NCBI GenBank assembly: GCA_022036555.1
Contig: CM039130.1
Coordinates: 21,106,570-21,170,569 of the forward strand
Length of the DNA stretch: 64,000 bases
Source: Microstegium vimineum
Lineage: Eukaryota; Streptophyta; Magnoliopsida; Poales; Poaceae
Direction: 5' to 3'
Part shown: one piece after another, positions 34,086 through 45,959 of the stretch
Layout of the letters: each line of letters begins with the position of its first letter
Position numbering within the stretch: position 1 is the first letter of the stretch
Made by a program: the position numbers and the translations under genes
Notes under the pieces: model-generated
What the model was told of the DNA's origin: nothing
The model's input: only the letters and a program-made list of their open reading frames with translations
Database searches by the model: none

Positions 34086-36305
34086 ATGGATTCCTCCATC
34101 CCACCGTTTCCATCCACCGCCGTCGTCTAGTTCGGTAGCCTAGGGTTCGTATCCACGGACCAGGGCGACTTCATAGTCTTCCCCTCCACCCGCGGCCTGG
34201 ACGCCGGCAGCACCGCTACGCCGGGGACAGCAAGGGTCAGACGACGGCCCCTCCGCTTGCGCCTCTGGCCTGCGATCAGAGGAGGCGTGAGCGGCTCCGA
34301 CGCGCTCGTCGTCATGCGGATTCTGAGGTGCCGGACGCCGTTTCCCCGCCCCAGCAAGTGATGCGGGCCCTTCCCCTAGGAGTCCGCTTCACCCATGCTT
34401 GTGGGCCGAGGGCGGGCGCCCCTCTGAGTGGGACGTTGGCTCTGCCACATCGTCATCACCGGAGGTCCCCGTGGCCTCTCCGACACCCTCGACCCCATCA
34501 CCGCCACGTGACCCGTTCCCGTACGGGCTCCACAACAGCGCCAGACTCTGCTCTGACCTCGCAGGTTGGCAGATACAAGCACGTAGCGGGTCTCCAGCGA
34601 CTCCGCCGTGTGCGACGCCCAACCCCATCACCACCTCTTCACCAGACAAGCCAGGACTACCCCGTACATGGGGCACGTTATGGCGGCGCCTGGCGGAGGA
34701 GCGCATGGGGTCCTTCCCCCACTTCTACCACGCCGACCCCGACTCGGACTCTCCCGACGAGAGTTACGACTCCACCCGGGAGTGCTTCCACCTCGACGAC
34801 CAAGCCGACCTGCATGACGACGTCGACGACACCGCGGCCACCGAAGGAGGAGGGGCCAACGCCACACCAGCACGAGATGCAATCCCCCCAAGTCCTGATA
34901 GAGCCGATCCACCCCCCGACGTCCAGATTGCGCAGGTCCGAGAGCTTCTCAGCAAGCTCGAGGAGGAGCGCTTGCGTCTTCAGCAGCTCGAGCACGCCCT
35001 CGAGCGGGAGTGAGGGCGTCCTCAGGGTGGGAGCTCGTGAGCGGGCCTGGGAAGTCCACCGGCAGATCGTCGAGGAGGGGGCCGTCGAACCCCGAGTCTT
35101 CAACCGCGCCAGCCCGAATGTCGTAGCAGCCGCGATGCTGCTCCGCGACATGCCGGTGCCATCGACCCCCCAGGCACGGCGTATCAGGGACGAAATCCAG
35201 GGGCTTCTCCAAACTGCGGCCGTACAACAGGTGGAGAGCTCAGCCTCGAGGCGTCGAGGGGCTGCCTCTGAGCGACAAGCAGCGCCCCCTCGACAAAATA
35301 GGGAGGTCTCCGTCCACCAGAACAAGGCGCCCCAGGGCCAGGTCGAGCGACGACCAGTTCAGGAATGCCTCGTCGATGACCTCCCCCCTCGGGTGAACAA
35401 TCGACGTCGGTATGACGACGCCGAGGCTCGAGGCTACAGCGCTCACCGAGGTGGGCGCTACGACAGCGACGAAGACCAATGTCGGTCTCCGGAGCCGCCG
35501 GTGCCCCGAGTCTTCGGTAGAACCATCCGGCGGGCCTCCCTGCCCGTCCGTTTCCATCCACCCACCAGCCTGGTCAAGTACAACGGCGAAACCAAGCCAG
35601 AGCTCTGGCTTGCCGACTTCAGGCTGGCATGCCAGCTGGGTGGAGCCGACAATGACCACGTCATCATTTGGCAACTCCCATTGTTCCTCTCCGACACCGC
35701 TCGAAGGTGGCTCGAGGAACTACCCCCGGACTTGATCTAGGACTGGTCCGACCTGGTCCGGATCTTCGAGGGCAACTTCAAGGGCACCTACGAGCGGCCG
35801 GGCAACCCCTGGGACCTTCGCAGCTGCAAGCAGAAGCCAGGGGAGACCCTCCGCGCCTTCACACCGCCGATTCTCGAAGCAGCGCACCGCACTGACCCAC
35901 ATCTCTGACCACGAGGTCATCACGGCGTTCATCGCCAGGATAACCTGCAAGGAGTTGGTGCGGGAGCTGGGGCGAAACACCCCCAAGACCGCCAACGAGC
36001 TCATGGACATCATCACCAACTACGCAGCTGGCGAAGAGGCCGTTGGCGCATTCTTCCAGATTCCCCCAGGGAAGGGGAAGGGCAAGGCGGATGAGCCCGG
36101 GGCTCGACGATGGGCCCAAGAGAAACAATGGGCCCAGAAGGAACAACGACGGCAGCGGCGGCCGGAAGAAGAAGAAGAAGAACCAATCGGGCCGACGCAA
36201 CGTCGAGCCCAACGTCGAGCACGACGACGAGCCCGATGACCTTGTCGCTGCGGCGGACAAGAAGAAGCCTCGAGGGCCCCCTCCGACGGGGGCGTCTTCG
36301 ATAAG
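34086..36305 (+). pseudogene. gag of the 16-kb Tat element (broken)
   Basis: Gag structural protein. ATG at 34,086 opens a frame that is stopped after 14 codons. The main body is read from about 34,328. A region rich in D/S (MGSFPHFYHADPDSDSPDES) is followed by a coiled-coil-like LLSKLEEERLRLQQLEH stretch. The core Retrotrans_gag domain is at 35,570-35,900 (PTSLVKYNGETKPELWLADF, LPLFLSDTARRWLEELP). An in-frame TAG at 35,738, a shift near 35,860 and a basic tail with RRKKKKKN complete it. The acidic and charged composition is typical of Grande/Tat Gag. Three or more lesions separate the pieces. Confidence 0.8.
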
Positions 36306-39300
36306 ATGCTAAAGGACCCTTGCCCCTATCATATGGGGCCGGCCAACCACCGCCTCGAGGACTGCCGCATGCTCCGAAAGCACTTCGTCCCTCCTGGCTT
36401 CAGGAGAGATGACGGCAAAGAAGACCCGCCCTGTGACGCCCACGTCAGGGGCGATGTCAAGAAAGGAGGCTTCCCCGAAATCCACGACTGCTACATAATT
36501 TACGGGGGACCCTCGACTCGCCTCACCGCACGCCAGCGCAAGAGGGAGCGTCAAGAAGTTTTTTCCGTTCGAGCCCAGGCTTCGCGGTACCTCGACTGGT
36601 CCCATACGCCGATCACCTTCGATCAGGACAACCACCCCGAGCACATCCCCAACGCAGGGGCTTACCCGCTCGTCGTCGCCCCGATCATCCTCAACACCCG
36701 CCTCACCAAGGTGCTCATGGATGGGGCAGCAGCCTCAACATCATCTACGCCGAGACCCTCGACCTCCTAGGGATCCCAAGGACCATGCTCCTACCCAGCG
36801 CGGGGGGGTTCCACGGGATCGTCCCGGGGAAGAAGGCACTCCCGATCGGCCGCATCAAGCTACCGGTCTGTTTCGGCGTCCCCTCGAACTTCCGAAAGGA
36901 AGAGCTGACCTTCGAGGTGGTCGCGTGGCAAGGCACCTACCACGCCATCATCGGTCGACCGGGATACGCCAAGTTCATGGCGGTCCCGAACTACACCTAC
37001 CTCAAGCTCAAGATGCCCGGGCCCTCGGGGGTCATCACCGTCGACACCCCCTACGAGCACGCATACGACTGCGACGTCGAGTGCGTGGAAAAAGCCGAGG
37101 CCCGTGAGGATTCGGCTATCCTCGCGGCCCTCGACGACTTGTCTGGAGAGATCCCCGACCCCAAGCGACATGCTGGCAACTTCAAGCCGGCGGAAGACAC
37201 GAAGACCGTCCCGCTCGACCCCGGCCTCGCGGATGGGAAGGCGCTGTCGATCAGTGCCGCCCTCGAGCCCAAATAGGAAGCAGTGCTCGTCGACTTTCTC
37301 CGTGCGAATGCCGACGTGTTCGCATGGAGTCCCTCGGATATGCCGGGCATTCCGAGGGAGGTCGCCGAGCACTCCTTGGACATCCGAGCCGAGTCCAAAC
37401 CGGTGAAGCAACGCCTGCGCCGCTTCGACGAGGAGAAGCGCAGGATCATCGGGGAGGAGGTTGACAAGCTTCTGAAGGCCGGATTCATCAAGGAGGTGCG
37501 TCATCCCGAGTGGTTAGCTAATCCCGTGCTTGTAAAGAAAAAGAATGGGAAGGATAGGATGTGTGTAGACTACACTAGTCTAAATAAAGCGTGTCCCAAA
37601 GTTCCTTTTCCTTTACCACATATCGATCAAATAGTAGATTCCACTTCGGGATGCGAAACCCTCTGCTTCCTTGATGCGTATTCTGGCTACCACCAAATAA
37701 AGATGAAGGAGTCCGATCAGCTCGCGACCTCCTTCATCACCCCCTTCGGCATGTTTTGCTACCTCACCATGCCCTTCGGCTTGCGAAACGCCGGGGCCAC
37801 CTACCAGCGATGCATGCTCCATGTCTTCAGAAAACACATAGGGCCGACCGTCGAGGCCTACGTCGATGACATCATGGTCAAGTCCAAAACAGTCGGAAAC
37901 CTGGTCGGAGACCTCGAGATCGCATTTGGGTGCCTCAGGGCTAATCACATAAAACTAAATCCTGAGAAGTGTGTCTTCGGGGTCCCTCGAGGCATGCTCT
38001 TAGGGTACATAGTTTCCCAGCGTGGCATCGAGGCCAATCCCGAGAAGGTAACCGCCATCACGAGGATGGGCCCGATCAACGACCTCAAGAGTGTGCAAAG
38101 GGTTACTGGGTGCCTCGTCGCCCTCAGTCGCTTCATCTCGAGGCTCGGAGAAAAGGCCCTACCCCTTTACCGCCTCCTGAAGAAGACGGAACACTTCGCA
38201 TGGACCGCCGAAGCCGAGGAGTCGCTCTCGAGGCTCAAGGCCCTGCTCACCTCGCTCCCGGTCTTGGTACCCCCGAGCCTGGCCGAGCCCCTCTTGCTCT
38301 ATGTCGCAACAACTACCCAGGTAGTCAGCGCGGTCATAGTAGTCGAGAGGGAGGAGGAAGGACACGCCCTGCCGGTTCAGAGGCATGTCTACTTCGTGAG
38401 CGAGGTCCTTTCCGAGACCAAAACGAGGTACCCCCACATCCAGAAGCTGCTGTACGCGATCGTCCTCACTCGGCGCAAGCTCAAACACTATTTCCTGGGC
38501 CATCCGGTCACTGTGGTTTCATCTTTCCCCCTCGGAGAGATAATCCAGAACCGGGAGGCATCGGGAAGGATCGCCAAGTGGTCCGCCGAGCTCATGGGGG
38601 AGACCCTCTCCTACGCCCCTCGGAAGGCCATCAAGTCTCAGGTACTGGCAGATTTCGTTGCAGAATGGACCGACACCCAACTACCCCCAGCGCAGGTTCA
38701 GAGCGAGCTCTAGACCATGTACTTCGACGGGTCATTGATGAAGACGGGAGCAGGCGCCGGATTGCTATTCATATCACCCTCAGGGGTCCATATGCGCTAT
38801 GTCATCCGCCTCCACTTCCCCACCTCCAACAACATCGCCGAGTACGAGGCCCTCGTCAACGGCCTGCGCATCGCCATCAAGCTCGGGGTTCGACGCCTCG
38901 ACATGCGAGGGGACTCTCAGTTGGTGATCGACCAAGTGATGAAAGACTCGAGCTGCCACGACCCTAAGATGGAAGCCTACTGCAAGGAGGTCCGAAGGCT
39001 TGAGGACAAATTCTATGGCCTCGAGCTCAACCACGTAGCCCGTCGGTACAACGAAGCTGCCGACGAGCTGGCCAAAATCGTGTCTACTCAAGGCACGGTC
39101 CCTCCCGACATCTTCTCGAGGGATCTGTACACGCCGTCCGTCGACCTGGACTCGGGGGCTCCCACCCTCGAGCAAGGGGTCGACCCACCCCCCTCGACCG
39201 ATCCCCCCTCGAGCGGGGGAGAGGCCATGGAGATCGACGGGGCCGTCGCACCGCCAACCCCTCCGACGGATTGGCGCGCGCCTTACCTCGAGTACCTGAC

Positions 39301-40512
39301 CCGAGACAAACTCCCGGAAGACCGCACGGAAGCCCGTCGTGTAGCTCGACGTGCCAAAACCTACGTCCTATACGGGGATGGCCGCGAACTATACCGACGT
39401 AGCCCGTCGGGTGTACTTCAACGCTGCCTCACCCTCGGGGAGGGGAGGGCATTGCTGAAAGATCTACACTCGGAGGCTTGTGGCCACCACGCGGCACCGA
39501 GAATGCTGGTAGGAAGTGCCTTTCGACAGGGCTTCTACTGGCCGACGGCTGTCAACGACGCCACCAAACTCGTTCGATCTTGCAAAGGATGCCAGTTCTA
39601 CGCCAGGCAGACCCACCTACCCGCCCAAGCTCTTCAGATGATACCCATAACTTGGCCGTTCGCAGTATGGGGCTCGACATGGTCGGCCCCCTGAAAAGAA
39701 CCAAGGGTGGGCACACTCACCTTCTTGTGGCTATCGACAAGTTCTCGAAGTGGATCGAGGGTCGACCCATTGCCAACATCCAGTCTCGACAAGCCGTGCT
39801 ATTCTTCACCGACATCATCCACCGCTTCGGGGTCCCCAACGTCATCATCACCGACAACGGCACGCAGTTCACCGGCCAAAAGTTCCTGGACTTCTGTGAC
39901 CATCACCACATCAGGGTGAATTGGTCCGCTGTTGCCCACCCTCGAACTAACGGTCAAGTCGAGCGTGCCAATGGTATGGTTTTGCAGGGCCTCAAGCCAA
40001 GGATCTTCGATCGGCTGAACAGGCATGGCAGGAGGTGGGTCGATGAGCTGCCCGCTGTGCTATGGAGTCTACGAACGACACCAAGTCGAGCCACGGGGTT
40101 CTCTCCGTTCTTCTTGGTTTACGGGTCCGAGGCCGTCCTCCCCACTGACCTCGAGTACGGGTCCCCTCGACTAAAAGCCTACAGCGAGCAAGCCAACACG
40201 GTAGCCCGAGAGGACTCCCTCGACCAGCTCGAGGAAGCCCGTGACATGGCCCTCTTCAACTCGGCACGGTACCAGCAGACGCTGCGGCGCTACCACGACA
40301 AAAACGTACGCAAAAGGGACCTCAACGTCGGCGACCTCGTTCTGCGCCGTCGACAAAGAAACAAGGGGCGTCACAAGTTGACGCCACCTTGGGAGGGACC
40401 CTTCGTCGTGGCAGAGGTGCTGAAGCCCGGCACTTACAAACTGAAGAACGAGAAGGGCGAGATCTTCACCAACGCGTGGAACATCGAACAGCTACGTCGC
40501 TTCTATCCCTGA
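36306..40512 (+). pseudogene. pol (protease, RT, RNase H, integrase) of the 16-kb Tat element
   Basis: It starts with a zinc-knuckle-like CPYHMGPANHRLEDC. The protease active site at about 36,715 (LMDGA) is followed by a one-base loss in a G run. Reverse transcriptase (37,430-38,150) is intact in sequence: LANPVLVKKKNGKDRMCVDY, MPFGLRNAGATYQR and YVDD at 37,859-37,870. RNase H starts YFDGSLMKTGAGAG at about 38,720, after a TAG. The integrase zinc motif is at about 39,460-39,610 (HSEACGHH ... CKGCQ), and the D, D, E core has GLDMVGPLKR, TDNGTQF and NGQVERANG. Other breaks are TAG codons at 37,274 and 38,711 and a one-base loss at about 39,670. No chromodomain is seen. Most lesions are single-base, so a near relative could still be active. 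Confidence 0.9.
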
Positions 40513-40608
40513 GGCCCCAGGGCCTTGTACATTTTCGCATTTATGTACAAATCCTCGAATGAATAAAATCTTCCCGAAACACATTTCACATTCGTTCGCA
40601 GCTCAAAG

Positions 40609-41305
40609 GTAACCTCGACTTTGCCCCGACAAAGTCGAGCCCCCCTCGGGGGCTAACAGGGGGGCACCCCCCTCCTAAGTCCCCGAAAAAAACTCGAACG
40701 TTTTTTCGAAACTCGACTCTCCCTCTCGTTCTTTCCTCGAGTACGCTTCATAACTAAGTAAAGGCGCCTCGAACTCCCTAAGGGTCGAGGGTGTCGTCGA
40801 GCCAGGGACCCACCTACGCCCCAGGGCTACGGTATCCCCGCGCGCCACCCCCCTTCCAGGGATACGAGCGTGCGTCGAACACTTAGTTCACAAGCGTCGA
40901 CTCAGGCGAAGAAAAGCAGAAAGAGCTCGAGAAGTAGAAATAACGAGACGCACCCGTCTACAGCACTAAGGTAGCCTCGACTTTGCCCCAACAAAGTCGA
41001 GCCCCCCTCGGGGGCTAACAGGGGGGCACCCCCCTCCTAAGTCCCCAAAAAAACTCGAATGTTTTTTCGAAACTCGACTCTCCCTCTCGTTCTTTCCTCG
41101 AGCACGCTTCATAACTAAGCAAAGGCGCCTCGAACTCCCTAAGGGTCGCGGGTGTCGTCGAGCCAGGGACTCACCTACGCCCCAGGGCTACGGTATCCCC
41201 GCTCGCCACCCCCCTTCCAGGGATACGAGCGTGCGTCGAACACGTAGCTCACAAGCGTCGACTTAGGCAAAGAAAAGCAGGGAGAGCTCGAAAAAACAAA
41301 AATAA
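40609..41305. repeat. Tandem duplication, 2 x about 362 bp
   Basis: The segment 40,609-40,970 is repeated at 40,971-41,305 with few differences; the second copy is slightly shortened. Each copy contains CCTCGACTTTGCCCC, the GGGGGCACCCCCCTCC block, a CGTTCTTTCCTCGAG block and GGGATACGAGCGTGCG. It lies between the end of pol and the antisense gene. Confidence 0.92.
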
Positions 41306-41453
41306 CTATGTGCATCTCGATCAAAATGCTTTATACACAAAAAGCCCTCGGAGGCTCAGCATTGTATTAGTTCAAGGGCCTAACTATTACATGGACCTTC
41401 TTGTCCAGATGTGGCTCGCAGGCTCGGGACTACTCGTCGACACCTTCCAAGGG

Positions 41454-44400
41454 CTACTCGACGCCATCTCCGTCCACCGAGGGGATCACCTCGGGCTCGT
41501 AGAGTTTTGCCAGCTGGCCTCCAGGCACCTCTGCGTGATCCATCAACTCTTGGCACTTCGCGTCGTTCTCCTCCTCGGTCAGCCTCGGGTCGGTGGCGAA
41601 CCCGTCGACAACGAGGTTGAGGTCCACGTCGTAGAGCGAGTTGACGACCGCAAGGGCCCGCTTCACGCCCACATGCAGGGCGGCACGGACGTTCTCCGTC
41701 ACCCCCCGCGTCATGGAGTAGAAGCGGCGCAGCAAGGAGTCCCCTCGAGCATCCCCCTCGACCTCCGGCTCCGGATTGACCGAGAGGTCGTTGCAGAAAG
41801 TGTTGATGGAGTCCGCAAGCGTCGCGTTCAGGTTCGCCTCAGTGCCGAGGAGGCCCTGAAGATTGTCCAGGTCCTTGTGGGCGCGGGCATTATCCTTCGC
41901 GAGCTCTGCCAAAACAAGCACGCAACAGTCAAAACCCAAAAAAGCAGAAAGAGGGTCAAGGCAGGACAGATTATGCAACACTCTCGAAACACTCACCTTG
42001 GGCATGCACGTCCAGAGTGGAGTAGGCCCGCTCGGTCTCCTCGAGCTGGCGGCGGACGTCGACAAGGTCGGAGGACTGATCCCTAACCTTGGCCTCGAGG
42101 CCCTCGATGGTTTTGCCTGCATCATCGAGGGCCCTCTTCTGGTTCATTGGCACCATGCCCAGGGAGGTCGCGCAGGTCTGAGCCTTCTCCTCCGAGGTGG
42201 CCAGAGCGTCGCGCTCGCGGGAGACGACGTCGAGGTCTCCCCAGAGCCCTCGGATGCCTTCCGTCGCCCGGGCCAGCTCCTCCTTCAGCCGGGCAGCCTC
42301 CTCCTCGGCCTTGCGCTTGGCTTCGAGGGCAGCGTCCCGTTCCCGCCCGACCGTGACGGTCGACTGAAGGGCGATGTCGAGCTTCCCTTGCGCCGTCTGC
42401 AAGGCCGCCCAGGCTTTCTTCTGCACGGAATCGTAGCCAGTCCTCGCGTGGGCGACCTTCGACTCGACATCCTTCCGGACAGCCGCCGTCTCAGCCTTCG
42501 CGTGGGCGACCTCATCCTCCGCCCTATCCAGCGAGGCACGGAGGGTCAGGAGTTGCTCCTGCACCCGGAGGATGTACTGGGACTTCTCGTAAGACCTCAC
42601 CCGTAGCGACTGACGAGGATAAAAACGAAGACCGTCAACAAACAGCAACCAGACAATTCGAGTACAATCTAAGGGAGAACAAAACCACCTCCATCCCCTG
42701 GCGTATGTCCGTGGCGGCGACCTCCGCAGCGCGACGTACCGAGTGCTCAAACCAGGCCCGATACTCCTCGACGTGCTCCCACCGTCGAGCTCAGCCTGGT
42801 CGTCGAGCGTGAGGAAAAGCCGCTTGGGTCTTGAGGGTCTGCCAACTCGAGAACCTCCTGGCCCCAGGCCACGCTGCGGGCGGCAATCCTCTCTTCGACC
42901 GTCCCCGTGACGCCTCCGCGTAGATCGCCCTCCCCTCGATAAGCGGGAAGGGGTGAGATTTCCTCCGCCTGTCCTCTCCCGTCCTCGGGACCCCCCCCGC
43001 GAGGACGTCGATGGCCCCGCCGAACCGCCGCCACCAGGCGAAGGAAGCCCCGGCCAGTAGAACGGCCCTGTGCGATGAAGGACTCGAAAAAGTTAACACC
43101 CAGCAAGGCAAACCCACTGCGTCTCGAGTGAGTCCAAGTATGGCTTACCTCGAGACAACGCCCCCCCAGCCTCGAGGGGAGGCCAAGCCACCTCCGGCTC
43201 CGCCCGAGGAGCCGTGACGGTGGTCGTTTCCGCCGAGCCCACCAGCTCGGCCACCATGTCGTCCACTTCGGCGGGGGTGGACTCCATCAACATCCCGCCC
43301 TGCGCCGGTGCGGGCGTTGCGTCGGGCCGCTCGACCCGACCTTCCTCCTCGAGCCCCAGCATCGACGAAGGGCCCTCGGTGCGTCGACAGTCGTGCCCTC
43401 ACGCTCGAGCCAAAGTCGAGCTTCCAGCGCAGCTAGGCCCTCGGGCCAACGCCCCGGCGTTGGGTGAGCCGGAGCCTCCCCCTCGTTCACGGGGGCCTGG
43501 GGCCCGACCACCTCCACCACCTCGGCCGCAACCACCGTCGACAAAGGCCCCACGCCCCCCGGGGCGCCAGGTGCGACTTCTTCCGACGGCCGCGCGGGCG
43601 CCACGACCGTCGCTTCGGCAGCCACCGCTGGCGGGCTCGGCTCCTCCGCCGTCTGAGCAGACGCCGAGGCCCCCTGCGCCTTCCCCCGCGCCATCGCCTC
43701 CCGGCCGTGGCTGCCCATGCCGCCTCGGGGGTAAGCGTCGAAGGGGGCGGGGTGGCAGGACCGACCTCGGCGGCTGCTTGGACCGCAGCCCCTGCCTTCA
43801 GCTTTTTGGCAGGGGCGAAGGGCATGGCTCCATGCGGGCGCTTCGTCCTGAAAAAGAAACACGTGTCATTATCGACAAAAAGAAAAATACAGACAACGTC
43901 GGTGAAAGCGACTTACCCCCTCAGAGCCCGGCGCTTCGGCCGAATGACCGTCGGGCTGGTCGAACCCTTGAGCGCCACCGCCCGGGGAGCGGGGGTCGAG
44001 GCGGCTCTCGGCACCGTCTCCCGGGCAGGGGCCGGCGGCGCCACCGTCGTCCCCTTGCGGGTCCCCACCTGCGCCGACGGGCCCGGCGCCCATGCGCTCG
44101 ACGCATCGGGCGTCGGGGGCTCGCTCGATCGACCCCCCGATGAGGATCGCGACGTCTGCGCGCGCATCTGCCGTGGCACTTCTTCCTGCGAAGCCACGGG
44201 GCGCTCCCCCCGTGGCCCAGCTTTGACGGTAGGGGCCGACCTCGAGGTCGACCCCTCCCCTCCACCGGTTACAAGGGCCGCCTGTTCAGGCGCTGTCTCC
44301 TCCTCCACATCGCTCCAGTTCACCTCCTCCTCGTCCTCATCCTCCTCGTCCTCCTCTTCCGAGGGCGACAACTCCTCGTCAAGGCCTTCCTGCCTCTAAC

Positions 44401-45559
44401 GGGCCTGGCGATGCTCTCTCAACTCTCTCTCCTGGGCCCTCTTGGACGTGGCCACCTTGGCTTTGTCCTTGTCGGCCTTCTGCTTCTCCGCATGGAGGCG
44501 CCTCGCCTGCTTCGCGGCCCGGTCCTCCTTCACCGGCAGGGGCGAGGGTCGGAAGGACACATTCCCCTGCGGAATGCGAGGCAGTTAGAACACGAGCAAA
44601 GAGGACGGAAAGGGCGAGCGCAAGGACTCTAACAAGAGGAGAGGACCTTACCAGCTCAAAGAAGCCCTCGTCCGGCTTCATGGGATCTTCGCGATGTTCT
44701 TGGCGGCGAACGACCCCGCGAAGAAGCGGCGGACGTGGCGGACCACCCTATCCGGGGCCAGTTCGTCTTCGGCGAGGCAACAGCCCGAGAGATCGACCCC
44801 CGGGCCCATCTCGTCGATGCGGAGGGGTCGAGCCATCAGCGGCACGACCCGCCGCCGATGGAACGCTGACGCGGCAATCTCCATCGTGAGTCCCTCCTCC
44901 TTCAGACGCCTGAGCGCGTCCAGCAAGCCGTCGAGGCGGTCCTGCTTGTTCGTCGGGACGCCATATCCCCAGCGGTCGGGCTGGGCATTGAGTGTCCTCC
45001 CGGTGTACGCCGGGAGCAGATCGTCGTCGTTCCTTAGGTAGAACCACCCGGAGTGCCATTCGGAGTGGCTCAAGGACAACTTCGCCGGGATCCAACACTT
45101 CGGCCGCTTGACAGAGATGCTGCAGCACCCGGCCCTGACCATCCGGCGGGTACCCCTGTCGATCGAGGTGTGGAAGATGCTGGCCTTGAAGATATGGAGC
45201 CACAGCTCCCAGTGGGGCTCGATCCCAAGGTAGCCTTCGCACACCGCGACGAAGACCGCCGCCTGGCAGACGCCATTGGGGGTGAGGTGCTGGAGCTCCA
45301 TGCCATAATAGTGGAGAAGCGCGCGCAGAAAGCGGCTGGGTGGGGCGCCTAGTCCCGCCCGGTGGAAAATCTTGAATGACACCACATACCCCTCCGGCGG
45401 GTTGGGCTCCGCGTGGTCCGGCGGTGGAAGCAGCCACTCCGGCCTCTTCGCCGTGGTAGCAGGCCGGAGAAGACCACTCTCCACCAACCCCGTCAGGTGC
45501 GAGGCGGTCACCAAGGAGGCGGGCCAGTCATCGGGGCCGACGAGGTCGAACTTGGCCAT
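41454..45559 (-). CDS. Antisense spliced gene carried by the 16-kb Tat element ('putative gypsy-type transposon' domain plus coiled coil)
   Basis: The gene reads against gag-pol. Exons inferred from consensus sites are 45559-44652, 44566-43917, 43847-43149, about 43069-42700 (uncertain), 42609-41997 and 41905-41454. Donors such as CTG|GTAAGG, CAAG|GTGAGT and GAG|GTAAGC and acceptors such as TTTTTCAG and TTTTGGCAG are clear. Exon 1 (from MAKFDLVGPDDW) matches the plant Transposase_28-type 'putative gypsy type transposon' family: GYVVSFKIFHRAGLGAP, LLHYYGMELQHLTPNG, KASIFHTS. Exon 2 is acidic/proline-rich. Exon 5 is a long coiled coil (SLDRAEDEVAHAKAETAAVR, EAKRKAEEEAARLKEELARA), and the last exon ends ...VIPSVDGDGVE. 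A one-base shift at about 44,681 and a TAG at about 44,401 interrupt it. Its function is unknown; 'transposase' is a database label, and no catalytic motif was seen. Confidence 0.75.
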
Positions 45560-45959
45560 GGGGACGGTGGTTTGCCTGGACTTAGGGGCGGACGGTACGT
45601 TCCCTATCCTTCTCGTTCTCTCTCTCGCTTGTGCAGAGTTCCGGCTCGCGGGACGCCTAAGGCAGTAGCGGGAGAAGGAGGCAAGGAAGACGAAGGCAAG
45701 GAGGTGAGGAAGGCAAGTGCGCGGAAAGAACACCCGACTCCTCACCTTCGCTACTTATACGCGGGAGGCCAACGGACGGATACGGCAGACAGGCAAGAGA
45801 ATCTCCACATTTAATTCGCCTGTACCCCCTTCCTCGTATTCCTCCAGGATAAGGCGTTCCGTCCCATCGTCGGGCTCTGCGCCGCACTCCGCCCTGCAAC
45901 CGCCACTGTTGCGCCGAATGGACATCGCCTAAAAAGGCGCGCGGCAGGAAACATCATCT

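Noticed and set aside
43214..44399. Plus-strand frames of 309-311 residues in the 16-kb element
   Set aside because: They are low-complexity shadows of the antisense exons, lacking a domain, while the minus strand has splice sites and a coiled coil.
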